Shown: positions 48,742 to 58,643, numbered from the stretch's first letter. The stretch is DNA of 64,000 nucleotides from RBG-16-34-14 sp963727535 (GCA_963727535.1 CAVSGR010000008.1:1-64000), one strand, 5' to 3'. A program made the numbers and translations. The notes: generated by a model from the sequence alone, not told the origin.

Positions 48742-50022
48742 TTAGTCCATAATCATTCTGAGAAATGAAGAGCTATCTTCATCGTCATCACCTTTGTCCT
48801 GGGTTACTTTTTCTTCTTCTTCTTTCTTTTCAGCTTTTTCTTTAGCCCAGTTATATCTTGATGATTCAAAACTAAAACCGGTCTGGGGACCATCCTCTTT
48901 ATTTCCTAAAACTGTATTTGGTTTCTTTACCCGCAGTATTGTAGGAACTTCAAGATCTTCTTTATCAATTTCACCTTCGGTCATAAAATTAAATCCGCCC
49001 CTGAAATCAGGTTCCTGCTGAGCGGAAACTTTAAAGTGTTTCCCCCCAAATCCTTTCTGTCCATCGAAACCGGTTGCAATAACTGTATATGAAACTGCAT
49101 CATTCATTTCGTCTCTTTTTACGCACCCAAATATTACATTTGCTTCTTCACCTGCGGCTTCAAAGATTACATTGTTTCCTTCATTGATTTCCTGCATCGT
49201 AAGATTATTTGAACCTGTAACATTCAAAAGAACACTTTTAGCGCCTTTAATACTTACTCCCTCAAGCAGCGGACTTGAGATTGCTTTTTGTGCTGCTTCT
49301 ATTGCCCTGTTTGCACCGTCTGCAGTTCCACAACCCATTAAAGCTTCACCACTAGAATTCATAACAGCACGAACGTCGGCGAAGTCAACATTTATTAAAC
49401 CTTCGACTGTAATAATATCCGCTATTCCTCTTGTTGCTTCATAAAGGATTTCATTCGGTTTGTCGAAAGCATCGAAAGCATTGACTTCTTTATCAAGAAC
49501 ACTCAGAAGTCTCTCATTTGGAATTATTATTAAGCTGTCAACATATTGTTTTAATTCCTGGATTCCTTGCTCTGCATTCAGCATTCTTTTCTTACCTTCC
49601 CAACGGAAAGGTTTTGTAACAATGCCAACTACTAAAGCCCCGATACTTTTTGCAATGGCAGCAACTACAGGCGCTCCACCTGTACCGGTTCCTCCACCCA
49701 TCCCGGAGGTAACAAAAACCATGTCCGATCCTGAGAGAACTTCGGAAAGCTTTTCTCTGTCCTCCTCGATTGACTTACGTCCTACATTAGGATCTGCGCC
49801 GGCACCTAAACCGCGTGTAACATTTGCACCACATTGAATTTTATGCGAAGCACTACTGCTGTTTAATACCTGAGCATCTGTGTTCACAGCAACATATTCT
49901 ACACCTGTTAGACCTTTTGCAATCATGCTCTCTATTGCATTGCAACCTCCGCCCCCAACTCCCACTACTTTCAGGATTGCTGACATCGGTTTTCCTCTAT
50001 CAAGAGTTGCAAATCCGGACAT
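48742..50022 (-). CDS. ftsZ: Cell division protein FtsZ
   Basis: 426 residues. GTPase: VVGVGGGGCNAIESMI, VTSGMGGGTGTGGAPVVA (tubulin signature), then NERLLSVLDKEVNAFDAFDKPNEIL and the synergy-loop region INVDFADVRAVM. A linker rich in Glu/Lys (from about residue 345) ends DDDEDSSSFLRMIMD, a variant of the C-terminal peptide that binds FtsA. The first Met is supported by a perfect AAGGAGG seven bases away, although MSAILKV is another possible start. It polymerises to the division ring and is membrane-anchored through FtsA, the upstream gene. Confidence 0.97.
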   Translation of the reverse strand: MSGFATLDRGKPMSAILKVVGVGGGGCNAIESMIAKGLTGVEYVAVNTDAQVLNSSSASHKIQCGANVTRGLGAGADPNVGRKSIEEDREKLSEVLSGSDMVFVTSGMGGGTGTGGAPVVAAIAKSIGALVVGIVTKPFRWEGKKRMLNAEQGIQELKQYVDSLIIIPNERLLSVLDKEVNAFDAFDKPNEILYEATRGIADIITVEGLINVDFADVRAVMNSSGEALMGCGTADGANRAIEAAQKAISSPLLEGVSIKGAKSVLLNVTGSNNLTMQEINEGNNVIFEAAGEEANVIFGCVKRDEMNDAVSYTVIATGFDGQKGFGGKHFKVSAQQEPDFRGGFNFMTEGEIDKEDLEVPTILRVKKPNTVLGNKEDGPQTGFSFESSRYNWAKEKAEKKEEEEKVTQDKGDDDEDSSSFLRMIMD

Positions 50023-50028
50023 ATTGTT

Positions 50029-50035
50029 CCTCCTT
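50029..50035 (-). promoter_or_regulatory. Strong Shine-Dalgarno sequence before ftsZ
   Basis: On the - strand the 21-base gap between ftsA and ftsZ contains AAGGAGG followed by six bases and the ATG. It is by far the best ribosome binding site in the dcw cluster and selects the first Met (MSGFATL) of FtsZ. Confidence 0.8.
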
Positions 50036-50043
50036 CTTTTTAA

Positions 50044-51297
50044 TTATAATTCATCAAAAAACTGTTGAACTCTTTTTACTATTTGAGTTATTTTATTTTT
50101 CTCTCCTCTACGCCTGATTTTAATCAAGGACTGATATTCACTTGATCTTCCTCCTGGTACCCCCCTTATCAGACCGGCAACCGTTGCAAATTCAGGACTT
50201 TCAATTTCATTTGATAAACCTTCTCCGAGTTCCTGCGGAACTCCAATTCTTGTCGGCAAACCGAAAACTTCTTCGGCAAGTTCGCTGCATCCTTTTAATA
50301 AGGATCCACCGCCTGTTAAAATTATTCCTGCTTTTATTTTATTTTTAAACCCGGCACTTCTTATTTCGTTATCAACCAATACAAAAAGTTCTTTCATCCT
50401 GAGACTAATAATTTGAGTTAAAAGACTAATTGGAATTTTTGTATTTCCTCTTGCGCCAACTCCCCTTATGAGAATATCTTCTTCCTTTATTATTGCACTT
50501 TCCGTTGCATATCCAAATTCTTTTTTAAGATGTTCCGCTTCTTCTGTTACAACACCGAGTGATTCTCTTATATCATTTGTTACCTGGTTACCGGCAACAC
50601 CAATTACTTTGGTATGCTTTATCGCTTTGCGATGAAAGATTGCTATATCGGTTGTTCCTCCTCCTATATCAATTAAAGCAACGCCCAAATCTTTTTCACT
50701 ACTTTCAAGAACTGAAGAGCTCGACGCAATCGGCTGTAGTATATAATCTTTAACTAAGAGCCCGGCACGTTCAACGGATTTTTTTATATTCTGAATTGCA
50801 GGAATAGAAGCGAGTACAATATGATTTGCTGCTTCAAGTCTTGACCCGGACATACCGATCGGATTCTCAATTCCTGCCTGATGGTCAATTGAATATTCTT
50901 CCGGTATTATATGCAGAATCTGTCTGTCTGAAGGGATACGAATTGTTCTTACATCGGCTTCGAGTCTATCCAGATCCGCCTTGGTAATCTCCCTGTCTTC
51001 GCTGCTTATCGTAACATAATTCCTATGCCTTATAGATGTAATATGTTCACCTGCAACACCCACATTTACTGTATTTACTTCCAGTCCGGCACGATTATTT
51101 GCTATCGAGACAGCTTCTTTTATTGCTTCAGCTGTTTTGCCAATATTTGCTACAAGGCCTTTATGTAAACCTTCGGAAGGTGCAACTCCAAAACCGAGAA
51201 TATTAAAATGATCATTTTCAAACTTCTCGGCAATTACTGCGCAAACTTTCGTTGTTCCTAAATCGAGTCCGGCTATTATATCTTTTTTCATTTTCAC
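50044..51297 (-). CDS. ftsA: Cell division protein FtsA
   Basis: 417 residues, actin fold. GLDLGTTKVCAVIAE (phosphate 1), VALIDIGGGTTDIAIFH (phosphate 2) and GIILTGGGSLLKGC (adenosine motif) are all present. The C-terminus KITQIVKRVQQFFDEL is the amphipathic membrane-targeting helix. It tethers FtsZ to the membrane. Its start overlaps the ftsQ stop by four bases. Confidence 0.95.
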   Translation of the reverse strand: MKMKKDIIAGLDLGTTKVCAVIAEKFENDHFNILGFGVAPSEGLHKGLVANIGKTAEAIKEAVSIANNRAGLEVNTVNVGVAGEHITSIRHRNYVTISSEDREITKADLDRLEADVRTIRIPSDRQILHIIPEEYSIDHQAGIENPIGMSGSRLEAANHIVLASIPAIQNIKKSVERAGLLVKDYILQPIASSSSVLESSEKDLGVALIDIGGGTTDIAIFHRKAIKHTKVIGVAGNQVTNDIRESLGVVTEEAEHLKKEFGYATESAIIKEEDILIRGVGARGNTKIPISLLTQIISLRMKELFVLVDNEIRSAGFKNKIKAGIILTGGGSLLKGCSELAEEVFGLPTRIGVPQELGEGLSNEIESPEFATVAGLIRGVPGGRSSEYQSLIKIRRRGEKNKITQIVKRVQQFFDEL

Positions 51298-52058
51298 AAT
51301 TCCGTTTTCTTCATTCTACCAACATAAATTTCATTATTAAACCTGAGATCGAGATAATTGCTTTCTTCAAGTAAAGTGTTTCCATCATAATCTGATAAAA
51401 CTGCCTCAAGGTAAACAGCTTTTTCCGGTTCATTCCCTCTTCCAAAAATTACCGGGAAGTTTAACCCGGAAAACATTAGTAAAACATCTCCACCATTTCT
51501 AAGATTTATTTCTGCAAGATTTTTTAACATTTTTGGATTTGTAAATCTTGTTGCATCAATTATCTTAAATGCTTCAAGAATATCTTCTGTTTTAAATTTA
51601 GAGTGAGGCTTTAGCTTATAATTTTCACTTACATTACTTAGAACAGGGACTTCATCTATCTTTGTGTTAGAAATAATTGGAAGCACTTCAAAATTTTCTG
51701 TAATGAAAACAGGATTTGGGTTCTTTATTATCACTCCATAAATATTTTTTTCTGTTAGAAATACTTTCACTTCTTTTTCATTAACAAACTTTACATCGGC
51801 TCTTGATACATAAGGATGTTTTTCAAACCTGCTTTTTATTACTGAAAGAGTTAATCCTTTTAAAAGAGATTTATCTTCAAGTTTTATGAAACTCAGATAA
51901 TCATTTTCCGCGAGAAGATTATTTCCAGTTACATGAATCTTTTCAATCACTTGGACAGTTTTAAATTCATTTGATCTGTAAACCAGGTATCCTAATCCAA
52001 TTAAAAGAATTATAAAAAACCCGGTACCGAAAAATTTTATTTTAGTATCTCTTTCCAT
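51294..52058 (-). CDS. ftsQ: Cell division protein FtsQ/DivIB
   Basis: 254 residues. A short cytoplasmic tail, one membrane helix (FFIILLIGLGYLVYRS, residues about 14-29) and a POTRA domain beginning VQVIEKIHVTGNNLLAEND, with a C-terminal beta region. It bridges early and late division proteins at the periplasmic face. Sequence is divergent, as is normal for FtsQ; the gene order between murC and ftsA is decisive. Confidence 0.88.
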   Translation of the reverse strand: MERDTKIKFFGTGFFIILLIGLGYLVYRSNEFKTVQVIEKIHVTGNNLLAENDYLSFIKLEDKSLLKGLTLSVIKSRFEKHPYVSRADVKFVNEKEVKVFLTEKNIYGVIIKNPNPVFITENFEVLPIISNTKIDEVPVLSNVSENYKLKPHSKFKTEDILEAFKIIDATRFTNPKMLKNLAEINLRNGGDVLLMFSGLNFPVIFGRGNEPEKAVYLEAVLSDYDGNTLLEESNYLDLRFNNEIYVGRMKKTEL

Positions 52059-52059
52059 A

Positions 52060-53430
52060 TCAGTTTTTAATCATTTCGATAAATTTCTCGCCGAACTTCC
52101 AGATATCTCCGGCTCCCATCGTGATTATTATATCACCTTCTTGTTTCAACTTATTTAAAACTTCAGGAACTTTATTTTTATCCTGAACATAGATTACATT
52201 CTTGTGTCCGAAACTTTTTGTTGCATTTGCAATAAGTTCACCTGTAACACCACTGATTGGTTCTTCTCTTGCCGGATAAACATCTGTACAAACAAACACA
52301 TCTGTGTTAAGAAATGATCTTCCAAATTCCTGGTAAAAATCTCTTGTCCTGCTGTAAAGATGAGGTTGGAAAACAGCAATGAGCCTGTTATCCCAACCGG
52401 CTCTTACTCCGGCTAAGGTTGCGCTTGTTTCAGTCGGGTGATGAGCGTAATCATCAACAACAAGAATTTCTTTATCGTACTTAACTTCAAATCTTCTGTA
52501 AACACCCCCGAAAGATTCAAGCGCTCTCTTTATAACCTTGAATTCAATTCCGAGTTCGATACCTATACAAATAGCGACAAGCGAATTTTTAACGTTGTGA
52601 ACACCAGGAATTCTAAGCTTTATTTTTCCTAATTCTTTCCCTTTATATTCAACTGTAAAAGAACTGAAGAATTTTTCATGTGTAATATCAATGGCTCTCA
52701 TATCAGCCTGAGCAGTTAATCCATATGTAAAAATCTTTTTATTTATATGGGGAATAATATCCTGAAGCCCCGGTTCATCCATACAAAGAACTACAAATCC
52801 GTAAAAAGGTACTTTGTTAGCGAACTCGATAAAAGCAGATTTTATATCATCAAGATCTTTGTAGGTATCTAGATGCTCACTTTCCAAGGTTGTGATTGCA
52901 GCAATTACCGGAGTAAGTTTTAAAAATGTTCTATCAAATTCATCAGCTTCGACAACAATAAATTCTCCATTGCCTAAACGTGCATTTGTTCCACCAAGTC
53001 CGCTTAATTTTCCGCCAACTATAATTGTCGGATCAATGTTCCCTTCAGTAAGCGCTAAGCCAACCATTGAAGTTGTAGTTGTTTTACCGTGAGTTCCGGC
53101 TATACCTATTCCATATTTTAATCTCATTGTTTCAGCAAGCATCTCAGAGCGTTTAATTACAGGAATTTTTCTTGAAATTGCTTCCTGGACTTCCGGGTTA
53201 TCAACAGTAACCGCGGAAGAATAGACAAGAACATCGGCGTCTTTAAGATTCTCGCGCGAATGTCCTTCATAAACTTTAATTCCTAAATCAGATAAACGAT
53301 TTGTTACTTCTGAGAAAGCTCTATCCGATCCACTTATCTCGAAACCCTGGTTAAGAAGTATTTCAGCAATTCCGCTCATTCCAATTCCACCAATTCCGAC
53401 AAAATGTACCTTCCTGATATTTTTAAACAT
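52060..53430 (-). CDS. murC: UDP-N-acetylmuramate-L-alanine ligase MurC
   Basis: 456 residues. FVGIGGIGMSGIAEIL (nucleotide-sugar site) and GIAGTHGKTTTTSMV (ATP P-loop), EADEFDRTFL and DDYAHHPTE in the C-terminal domain. It adds L-alanine to UDP-MurNAc in the cytoplasm, the first peptide-stem step. One base separates it from ftsQ and it abuts the upstream PH-like gene. Confidence 0.97.
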   Translation of the reverse strand: MFKNIRKVHFVGIGGIGMSGIAEILLNQGFEISGSDRAFSEVTNRLSDLGIKVYEGHSRENLKDADVLVYSSAVTVDNPEVQEAISRKIPVIKRSEMLAETMRLKYGIGIAGTHGKTTTTSMVGLALTEGNIDPTIIVGGKLSGLGGTNARLGNGEFIVVEADEFDRTFLKLTPVIAAITTLESEHLDTYKDLDDIKSAFIEFANKVPFYGFVVLCMDEPGLQDIIPHINKKIFTYGLTAQADMRAIDITHEKFFSSFTVEYKGKELGKIKLRIPGVHNVKNSLVAICIGIELGIEFKVIKRALESFGGVYRRFEVKYDKEILVVDDYAHHPTETSATLAGVRAGWDNRLIAVFQPHLYSRTRDFYQEFGRSFLNTDVFVCTDVYPAREEPISGVTGELIANATKSFGHKNVIYVQDKNKVPEVLNKLKQEGDIIITMGAGDIWKFGEKFIEMIKN

Positions 53431-53907
53431 TTAAACTTTCTCTATCCGCATTCTGAGATCATCAAAAACTTTTAACAACTCATCAGCATTTTCATAATCA
53501 GAAGGACGAACAACTACCAATCTCCTTCTGTTCTTTAATTTTATTCTTACAAGTTTTAACGGACTTCTTTTCGATTGTTTTTTCTTTTTAGAAATTTTGA
53601 TTCTGATCATATCCTCATATTTAAACGATCTTGTTTTGAACCTGTCTATAAAAGAAATCCCATCGTCAGAAATTTCCATATACCTGTTTTTATAAAGATT
53701 ATATAACAGGCTTATAACCGAGATAAATACAATGAACGCAAAAAAATAAATTATCGGATCCTTCGTTATTAAAGTGAATGAATCTTCGATAAATTCTCCT
53801 CTTATCAATATATACAACACAAAAGCAACGAAATAAATTATTGTTGACTGATAGTAGAAGGACATGTTATACTTAAAAACTTTCCTGTCTACTTTTTCTT
53901 CATTCAT
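53431..53907 (-). CDS. Membrane protein with PH-like domain inserted between murG and murC
   Basis: 158 residues. Two membrane helices (about 15-33 and 50-67), then a soluble domain beginning NRYMEISDDGISFIDRFKTR, with SFKYEDMIRIKISKKKKQ and RRRLVVVRPSDYENADELL. This succession of strands with an internal basic loop and a final helix is that of bacterial PH-like (YdbS/EbsA-type) domains. It overlaps murG by four bases and abuts murC, so it is part of the operon. I do not know a named dcw member of this kind. Its place suggests a role in cell-wall synthesis or division, which is inference. Confidence 0.7.
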   Translation of the reverse strand: MNEEKVDRKVFKYNMSFYYQSTIIYFVAFVLYILIRGEFIEDSFTLITKDPIIYFFAFIVFISVISLLYNLYKNRYMEISDDGISFIDRFKTRSFKYEDMIRIKISKKKKQSKRSPLKLVRIKLKNRRRLVVVRPSDYENADELLKVFDDLRMRIEKV

Positions 53908-55031
53908 ATTTCTTCCGCAAATTTTATCGCTCTATCTGCAATAATTTCTGCAGCGTCTGCTTTACTCAACCTGGCTGCATTCATTTTCAATTGTTTTAAT
54001 TTTTCATCATCGAAAAGGACAGAAGAAAGAACTTCGTTTAGTTTATCTTTTAACAAATTGTCCTCTACCAAAATTGCCGCATTACTATCGGCAAGTGATT
54101 TAGCATTAAAGTACTGGTGATTCGCTGCTACATTGGGAGAGGGGACCAATATCGCAGGAATCACCAGCGTCAGCAACTCGGCTATGGTACTAGCACCAGA
54201 GCGAGCCAAGAGGAGATCACAAGCCGAGTAAGCAAAATTCATCTCTTCAATAAAATCTTTTACAATAATATTTTTTGATGACAGGTGTTTGTACTTTGGA
54301 TAATAATATTTTCCTGTCTGCCAAATAAGCTGTATCTCTTTTTCCTTAAAGAAATTAATTGAGTTTGAAACTGCTTCATTAATTGAAGCCGCACCAAGAC
54401 TACCGCCAAGCACAAGCAATGTTTTCTTTGAAGGATCGAGATCAAAATTTTTCAGAGCTGATGCTTTATCAATACTTTTTAAACTTTCTCTTACAGGTGT
54501 CCCGGTTGTATAAATCTTATCTGGATGTTTTAAATATTTTTTAGAATCATCAAAACTTATATGAATTTCATCAGCATATTTCTCAAGCAGCCTTGTTGTT
54601 ATGCCGGGAAAACTATTTTGTTCAAGCAAAATCACTTTAGATCCTAAAAGCGAAGCAGCGTAAATTGCAGGACCAGCTACGTAACCGCCGGAACCTATTG
54701 CAACCTGCGGTTTGAAATTCATATTTATTGCTATTGACTGCATAATCGAAACTATTACCTTAAACGGAAACAAAATGTTTTCAATACTAAATCTTCTTCT
54801 AAATCCTTTAATCCAAATAGGGCGAAACTTAAATCCAAGTGCGGGAACAACTTTTCCTTCAATCTTTGACTTTGAACCGACAAATAGAATTTCTGCATCC
54901 GGAATTTTACTTTTAATCTTTTCTGCAACTGCAACAGCCGGAAATAAATGTCCTCCGGTTCCGCCACCAGCAAATAAAAATCTGTAATTCTTTTTCTCAT
55001 TATCATGGTTTTGCATTTGAATTTGAAACAA
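53904..55031 (-). CDS. murG: MurG, UDP-GlcNAc:lipid I N-acetylglucosaminyltransferase
   Basis: 375 residues. FAGGGTGGHLFPAVAVAE (N-terminal glycine-rich loop), GGYVAGPAIYAA, LVLGGSLGAASINEAV, and LLARSGASTIAEL with LVPSPNVAANHQYFNA. GT28-type enzyme making lipid II at the inner face. The start may be the Met at residue 6, giving a 14-base instead of 29-base overlap with ftsW. The stop end overlaps the PH-like gene by four bases. Confidence 0.97.
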   Translation of the reverse strand: MFQIQMQNHDNEKKNYRFLFAGGGTGGHLFPAVAVAEKIKSKIPDAEILFVGSKSKIEGKVVPALGFKFRPIWIKGFRRRFSIENILFPFKVIVSIMQSIAINMNFKPQVAIGSGGYVAGPAIYAASLLGSKVILLEQNSFPGITTRLLEKYADEIHISFDDSKKYLKHPDKIYTTGTPVRESLKSIDKASALKNFDLDPSKKTLLVLGGSLGAASINEAVSNSINFFKEKEIQLIWQTGKYYYPKYKHLSSKNIIVKDFIEEMNFAYSACDLLLARSGASTIAELLTLVIPAILVPSPNVAANHQYFNAKSLADSNAAILVEDNLLKDKLNEVLSSVLFDDEKLKQLKMNAARLSKADAAEIIADRAIKFAEEI

Positions 55032-56133
55032 CCTCGATATTAGATTTTCTATCTACGGAATTTGAAACAGCAATGTTTATAAGAATACCAACCGATATAC
55101 ATAAAAATGTCATTGACGTTCCACCGTAACTTATAAACGGAAGTGGAAGACCTGTTGTCGGAAGCAGTCCTGCTGAAACTGCAATATTTATAAAAGCATA
55201 AAGAATAATTGAAAAAGAAATTCCGAACGCCAGTAATTGACCGAATCTATCTTTTGTTTTCTTTGCGATTACAATTCCTGCCAGGAACAGAGCTAGAAAA
55301 CTTGAAACAATAACTACCGAGCCAATAAATCCAAGTTCTTCTCCCATTACTGCAAAAATGAAATCACCATAAGCTTCAGGTAAAAAGAGATTACTTTGTT
55401 GTCCGTGTCCAATTCCAACTCCAAAAATTCCACCGCTTCCTAAACCAAGTAATGCTTGTTTAACCTGTAAGTTTATGTCTCCCCCACTGTTTAGGCTATG
55501 AATAAATGTAAGTATTCTTTCTCTTGAATGAGCGAATATCATTGCGCCCGTTCCAGCAGCAACTAAACATCCTAATGAAGAAGCAAATATGTGAGATAAC
55601 TTTGCTCCACCAACATAAAGAAGAACAATCGAAATAAAGGCAAGTAGAATTGCATTACTTATATTCGGCTGGATTAAGATTAATCCGCAAACAGCAATTA
55701 CCCAGATGAAGAGATATATAAAACCATTTTTAAAATCAGAAATAATATTCCTTTTGGATTCTAACAAAGCCGCCAGATGGATTATAAGAACTAGTTTTGC
55801 AACATCTGCAGGTTGGAAAGTAATGGGTCCAATACTTATCCACCTGCCAGCACCTTTTACTACAGGAGCGAAGAAAAGTGTAAAGAAAAGAATAATTGTT
55901 GTAAGAATTATTGCAGGTTTGCTGTATTCTTTATAAATCTCATAGGGGATAAAAGAAAATACAACCATTAATCCGAAACCAAATAGTACTTTAAATAAAT
56001 GTGAATTGAACAGATGATAAAAGCTGTCAAACTTAAACTCGCTGTAAGCGCTGCTCGCACTCATTACTACGACCAATCCTAGTAACAGGAGCGCGGTTGA
56101 TTCAAAAAATATTGTAGCAGCTAATTTTTTCAT
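55003..56133 (-). CDS. ftsW: FtsW, lipid II polymerase of division (SEDS family)
   Basis: 376 residues, about ten membrane helices. GAGRWISIGPITFQPADVAKL (SEDS loop), GHGQQSNLFLPEAYGDFIFAV, GEELGFIGS and PLPFISYGGTSM. These are the family's signatures, including the conserved Asp of the periplasmic loop. It acts with FtsI, upstream in the same cluster. 51 bases after murD. Confidence 0.96.
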   Translation of the reverse strand: MKKLAATIFFESTALLLLGLVVVMSASSAYSEFKFDSFYHLFNSHLFKVLFGFGLMVVFSFIPYEIYKEYSKPAIILTTIILFFTLFFAPVVKGAGRWISIGPITFQPADVAKLVLIIHLAALLESKRNIISDFKNGFIYLFIWVIAVCGLILIQPNISNAILLAFISIVLLYVGGAKLSHIFASSLGCLVAAGTGAMIFAHSRERILTFIHSLNSGGDINLQVKQALLGLGSGGIFGVGIGHGQQSNLFLPEAYGDFIFAVMGEELGFIGSVVIVSSFLALFLAGIVIAKKTKDRFGQLLAFGISFSIILYAFINIAVSAGLLPTTGLPLPFISYGGTSMTFLCISVGILINIAVSNSVDRKSNIEVVSNSNAKP

Positions 56134-56184
56134 GTTTTTAATTTCACTCTCCCTCTCCTAACAAAGAAAAGGGAGAATGTTTGT

Positions 56185-57534
56185 TTATAGATTGTTCACA
56201 GCTTCTTTAAAAATTGTTCCTCTGTGTTCGTAATTATCGAACATATCAAAACTTGCACAGGCAGGTGAAAGCAAAACAACATCTCCGTCTCTTGCTTCTT
56301 TGCTTGCACTGTTTATCACTTCTTCAAGTGATATTTTTAATTCTACTTTAACGATCTTGTGAAAGAAATTGTAAACTTTTTCCGCAGAAGAACCGATTGC
56401 ATAAATTTTCTTAACTTTTTCTTCAACAAGATTTTTAATTCTTTCGTAATCATTTCCTTTATCCTGTCCGCCAAGAATTAAGAACAACGGTTCATCAAAA
56501 CTTTTCAAAGCATACCAAACGGAATCCACATTTGTGGCTTTGGAATCATTGACATACTTAACTCCATTAATCTCTCTAACAAGTTCAAGGCGGTGCTCAA
56601 CACCCTTAAATGTTCTTAAACCTTCCTTTATCTCTTCATTATCGAAATCAAATATTTTAGCAGCATTTATAACTGCCATCGCATTTGCAATATTATGTTC
56701 GCCTCTTATCTGCATTTCATTTGTAGAAAAAGAAAATTCCAATTGATTATTTCTATTAAATATTATCTGATCTTTACTTACATAAGAACCATTGCTGATA
56801 TCCTCATTCAAAGAGAAATAAAAACTTTTGCTTTTACGATCTCTGATATACTTTGTTATCGTTTCATCATCATTATTTAGAATCAGAAAATCATTTGCAT
56901 CCTGGTTCTCGAATATTCTGAATTTGGATTCGATATAATTCTCAAATTTATTTTCATACCTGTTAAGATGATCCGGGGTAATATTTAATATCATCGCAAC
57001 TTTTGGTTTAAACTCATCAATTAGATCCAATTGGAAACTTGAAACTTCAAGAGCAACAAATTCATTTTCCTTTACTTCTGTTGTGATTTCTGAAAATGCC
57101 AATCCGATATTACCTGCAGTGTACGTTTTATGCCCACAGACATTAAATAAATGTCCACATAAAGAAGTTGTTGTGGTTTTTCCGTTTGTTCCGGTTATCG
57201 CCACTATTTTTCCTTTACAAAACTGTGATGCAAATTCCAGTTCACTTATCACCTTGATATTTTTTTGTTTCGCTTCTTTCAGTACGGGTGCATCCGAGGG
57301 CACACCAGGGCTTACAATCATTAAATCGCATTTATAAACTTTCTCCGAATGTCCGTCTGTTTCATATTCAATTTCATTTTCCTTTAATAAGGAAACCGAA
57401 TTTTTAATTTTACTCTCAGCTGCCGTATCACTAACAAAAGGAACACCTCCTAATTTCTTAACCAACTTTGCAGCGCCAACTCCACTTCTAACTGCGCCAA
57501 TAACAGAGATTCTCTTGCCCGCAACATTCATCAA
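56185..57534 (-). CDS. murD: UDP-N-acetylmuramoylalanine-D-glutamate ligase MurD
   Basis: 449 residues. ISVIGAVRSGVGAAKLV at the N-terminus, AITGTNGKTTTTSLCGHL (P-loop), ILNITPDHLNRYEN, RLELVREINGVKYVNDSKATN and LSPACASFDMFDNYEHRG. Adds D-glutamate to UDP-MurNAc-Ala. It overlaps mraY by four bases. Confidence 0.97.
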   Translation of the reverse strand: MMNVAGKRISVIGAVRSGVGAAKLVKKLGGVPFVSDTAAESKIKNSVSLLKENEIEYETDGHSEKVYKCDLMIVSPGVPSDAPVLKEAKQKNIKVISELEFASQFCKGKIVAITGTNGKTTTTSLCGHLFNVCGHKTYTAGNIGLAFSEITTEVKENEFVALEVSSFQLDLIDEFKPKVAMILNITPDHLNRYENKFENYIESKFRIFENQDANDFLILNNDDETITKYIRDRKSKSFYFSLNEDISNGSYVSKDQIIFNRNNQLEFSFSTNEMQIRGEHNIANAMAVINAAKIFDFDNEEIKEGLRTFKGVEHRLELVREINGVKYVNDSKATNVDSVWYALKSFDEPLFLILGGQDKGNDYERIKNLVEEKVKKIYAIGSSAEKVYNFFHKIVKVELKISLEEVINSASKEARDGDVVLLSPACASFDMFDNYEHRGTIFKEAVNNL

Positions 57535-58640
57535 CGTATCTTGAACGATGTTAAACTGACTATTGCCAGAATAATTGCAACTATGTAAAACCTCATAACT
57601 ATTTTCGGTTCTGCCCAGCCTGCTATTTCAAAATGATGATGAAGCGGAGCCATTTTAAAAACTCTTCTTCCCTGACCATATTTCTTTTTCGTGTATTTGA
57701 AATAAAGTCTTTGCACAATAACTGAAAGCGTTTCGACCAAAAAAACTCCGCCAAGGATAGGAATCAGTAATTCCTTTTTAATTAAAATAGCTAGTATTCC
57801 GAATGCGCCACCAAGCGCGAGCGAGCCAGTATCGCCCATAAATACCTGAGCCGGGTAACTATTGAACCAAAGGAAACCGAGTGCAGCGCCAATTAATGCG
57901 GATACAAAAACTGTTAACTCGCCAGAACCCGGTAAATAAATGATGTTCAGATAATTGGAGTAAATTGCATTACCGCTTACATAACTGATTAATGCAAGGG
58001 TCAGCATTACTATCACAATTACTCCAATTGCCAAACCATCCAAACCATCAGTTAAATTAACGGCGTTACTTGTTGCCGTTACTATAAAAACCACAACAGG
58101 TATGTATAGAAATGAAAAATCAAAATTCACATTCTTTAGAAATGGAACAGTTGTAAGAGTGTTTATTCCTTCAAACTGCGGCGAAAAATAAATTACTGAG
58201 CCAACAACCAAACCGATAAGTATTTGTCCCAGCAGCTTGTATCTTGCAATTAATCCGTTAGGATATTTTTTAACTACTTTTAAATAATCATCAAGAAAAC
58301 CTACACCTGCAAGCCAGATTGTTCCGGCAAGAATAAGTATGATGTATAAACTTTTTATATCTGCCCAAAGAATCACAGGAATAAAAACTGAAATAATTAT
58401 TATCAATCCTCCCATTGTCGGAGTTCCAGCTTTTGACCAATGAGATTGTGGTGCATCAACTTTTTTTGCCTCACCGATTTGGTTCTTCCTTAGCTTGTTA
58501 ATTATTTTGGGTCCCAGGTAAAACGAGAGAAACAAACCTGTAATTGCTGCAACCGCCGACCTGAATGTCAGGAACCGGAATATATCGAATCCCGGCGGGT
58601 TATAAGCTTTATTTATGTAATCAAACAGGTAGTAAAGCAT
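57531..58640 (-). CDS. mraY: Phospho-N-acetylmuramoyl-pentapeptide transferase MraY
   Basis: 369 residues, ten membrane helices. GTPTMGGLIIII, FLDDYLKVVKK (Asp pair), NLTDGLDGLAIG and APLHHHFEIAG are the MraY catalytic motifs. It makes lipid I by moving phospho-MurNAc-pentapeptide onto undecaprenyl phosphate. Three bases after murF. Confidence 0.97.
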   Translation of the reverse strand: MLYYLFDYINKAYNPPGFDIFRFLTFRSAVAAITGLFLSFYLGPKIINKLRKNQIGEAKKVDAPQSHWSKAGTPTMGGLIIIISVFIPVILWADIKSLYIILILAGTIWLAGVGFLDDYLKVVKKYPNGLIARYKLLGQILIGLVVGSVIYFSPQFEGINTLTTVPFLKNVNFDFSFLYIPVVVFIVTATSNAVNLTDGLDGLAIGVIVIVMLTLALISYVSGNAIYSNYLNIIYLPGSGELTVFVSALIGAALGFLWFNSYPAQVFMGDTGSLALGGAFGILAILIKKELLIPILGGVFLVETLSVIVQRLYFKYTKKKYGQGRRVFKMAPLHHHFEIAGWAEPKIVMRFYIVAIILAIVSLTSFKIR

Positions 58641-58643
58641 CTG

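Noticed and set aside
49460..49837. Frames on the + strand across ftsZ, ftsA and murC
   Set aside because: They are antisense to conserved genes and rich in Ser/Pro from reverse-reading; no start signal.
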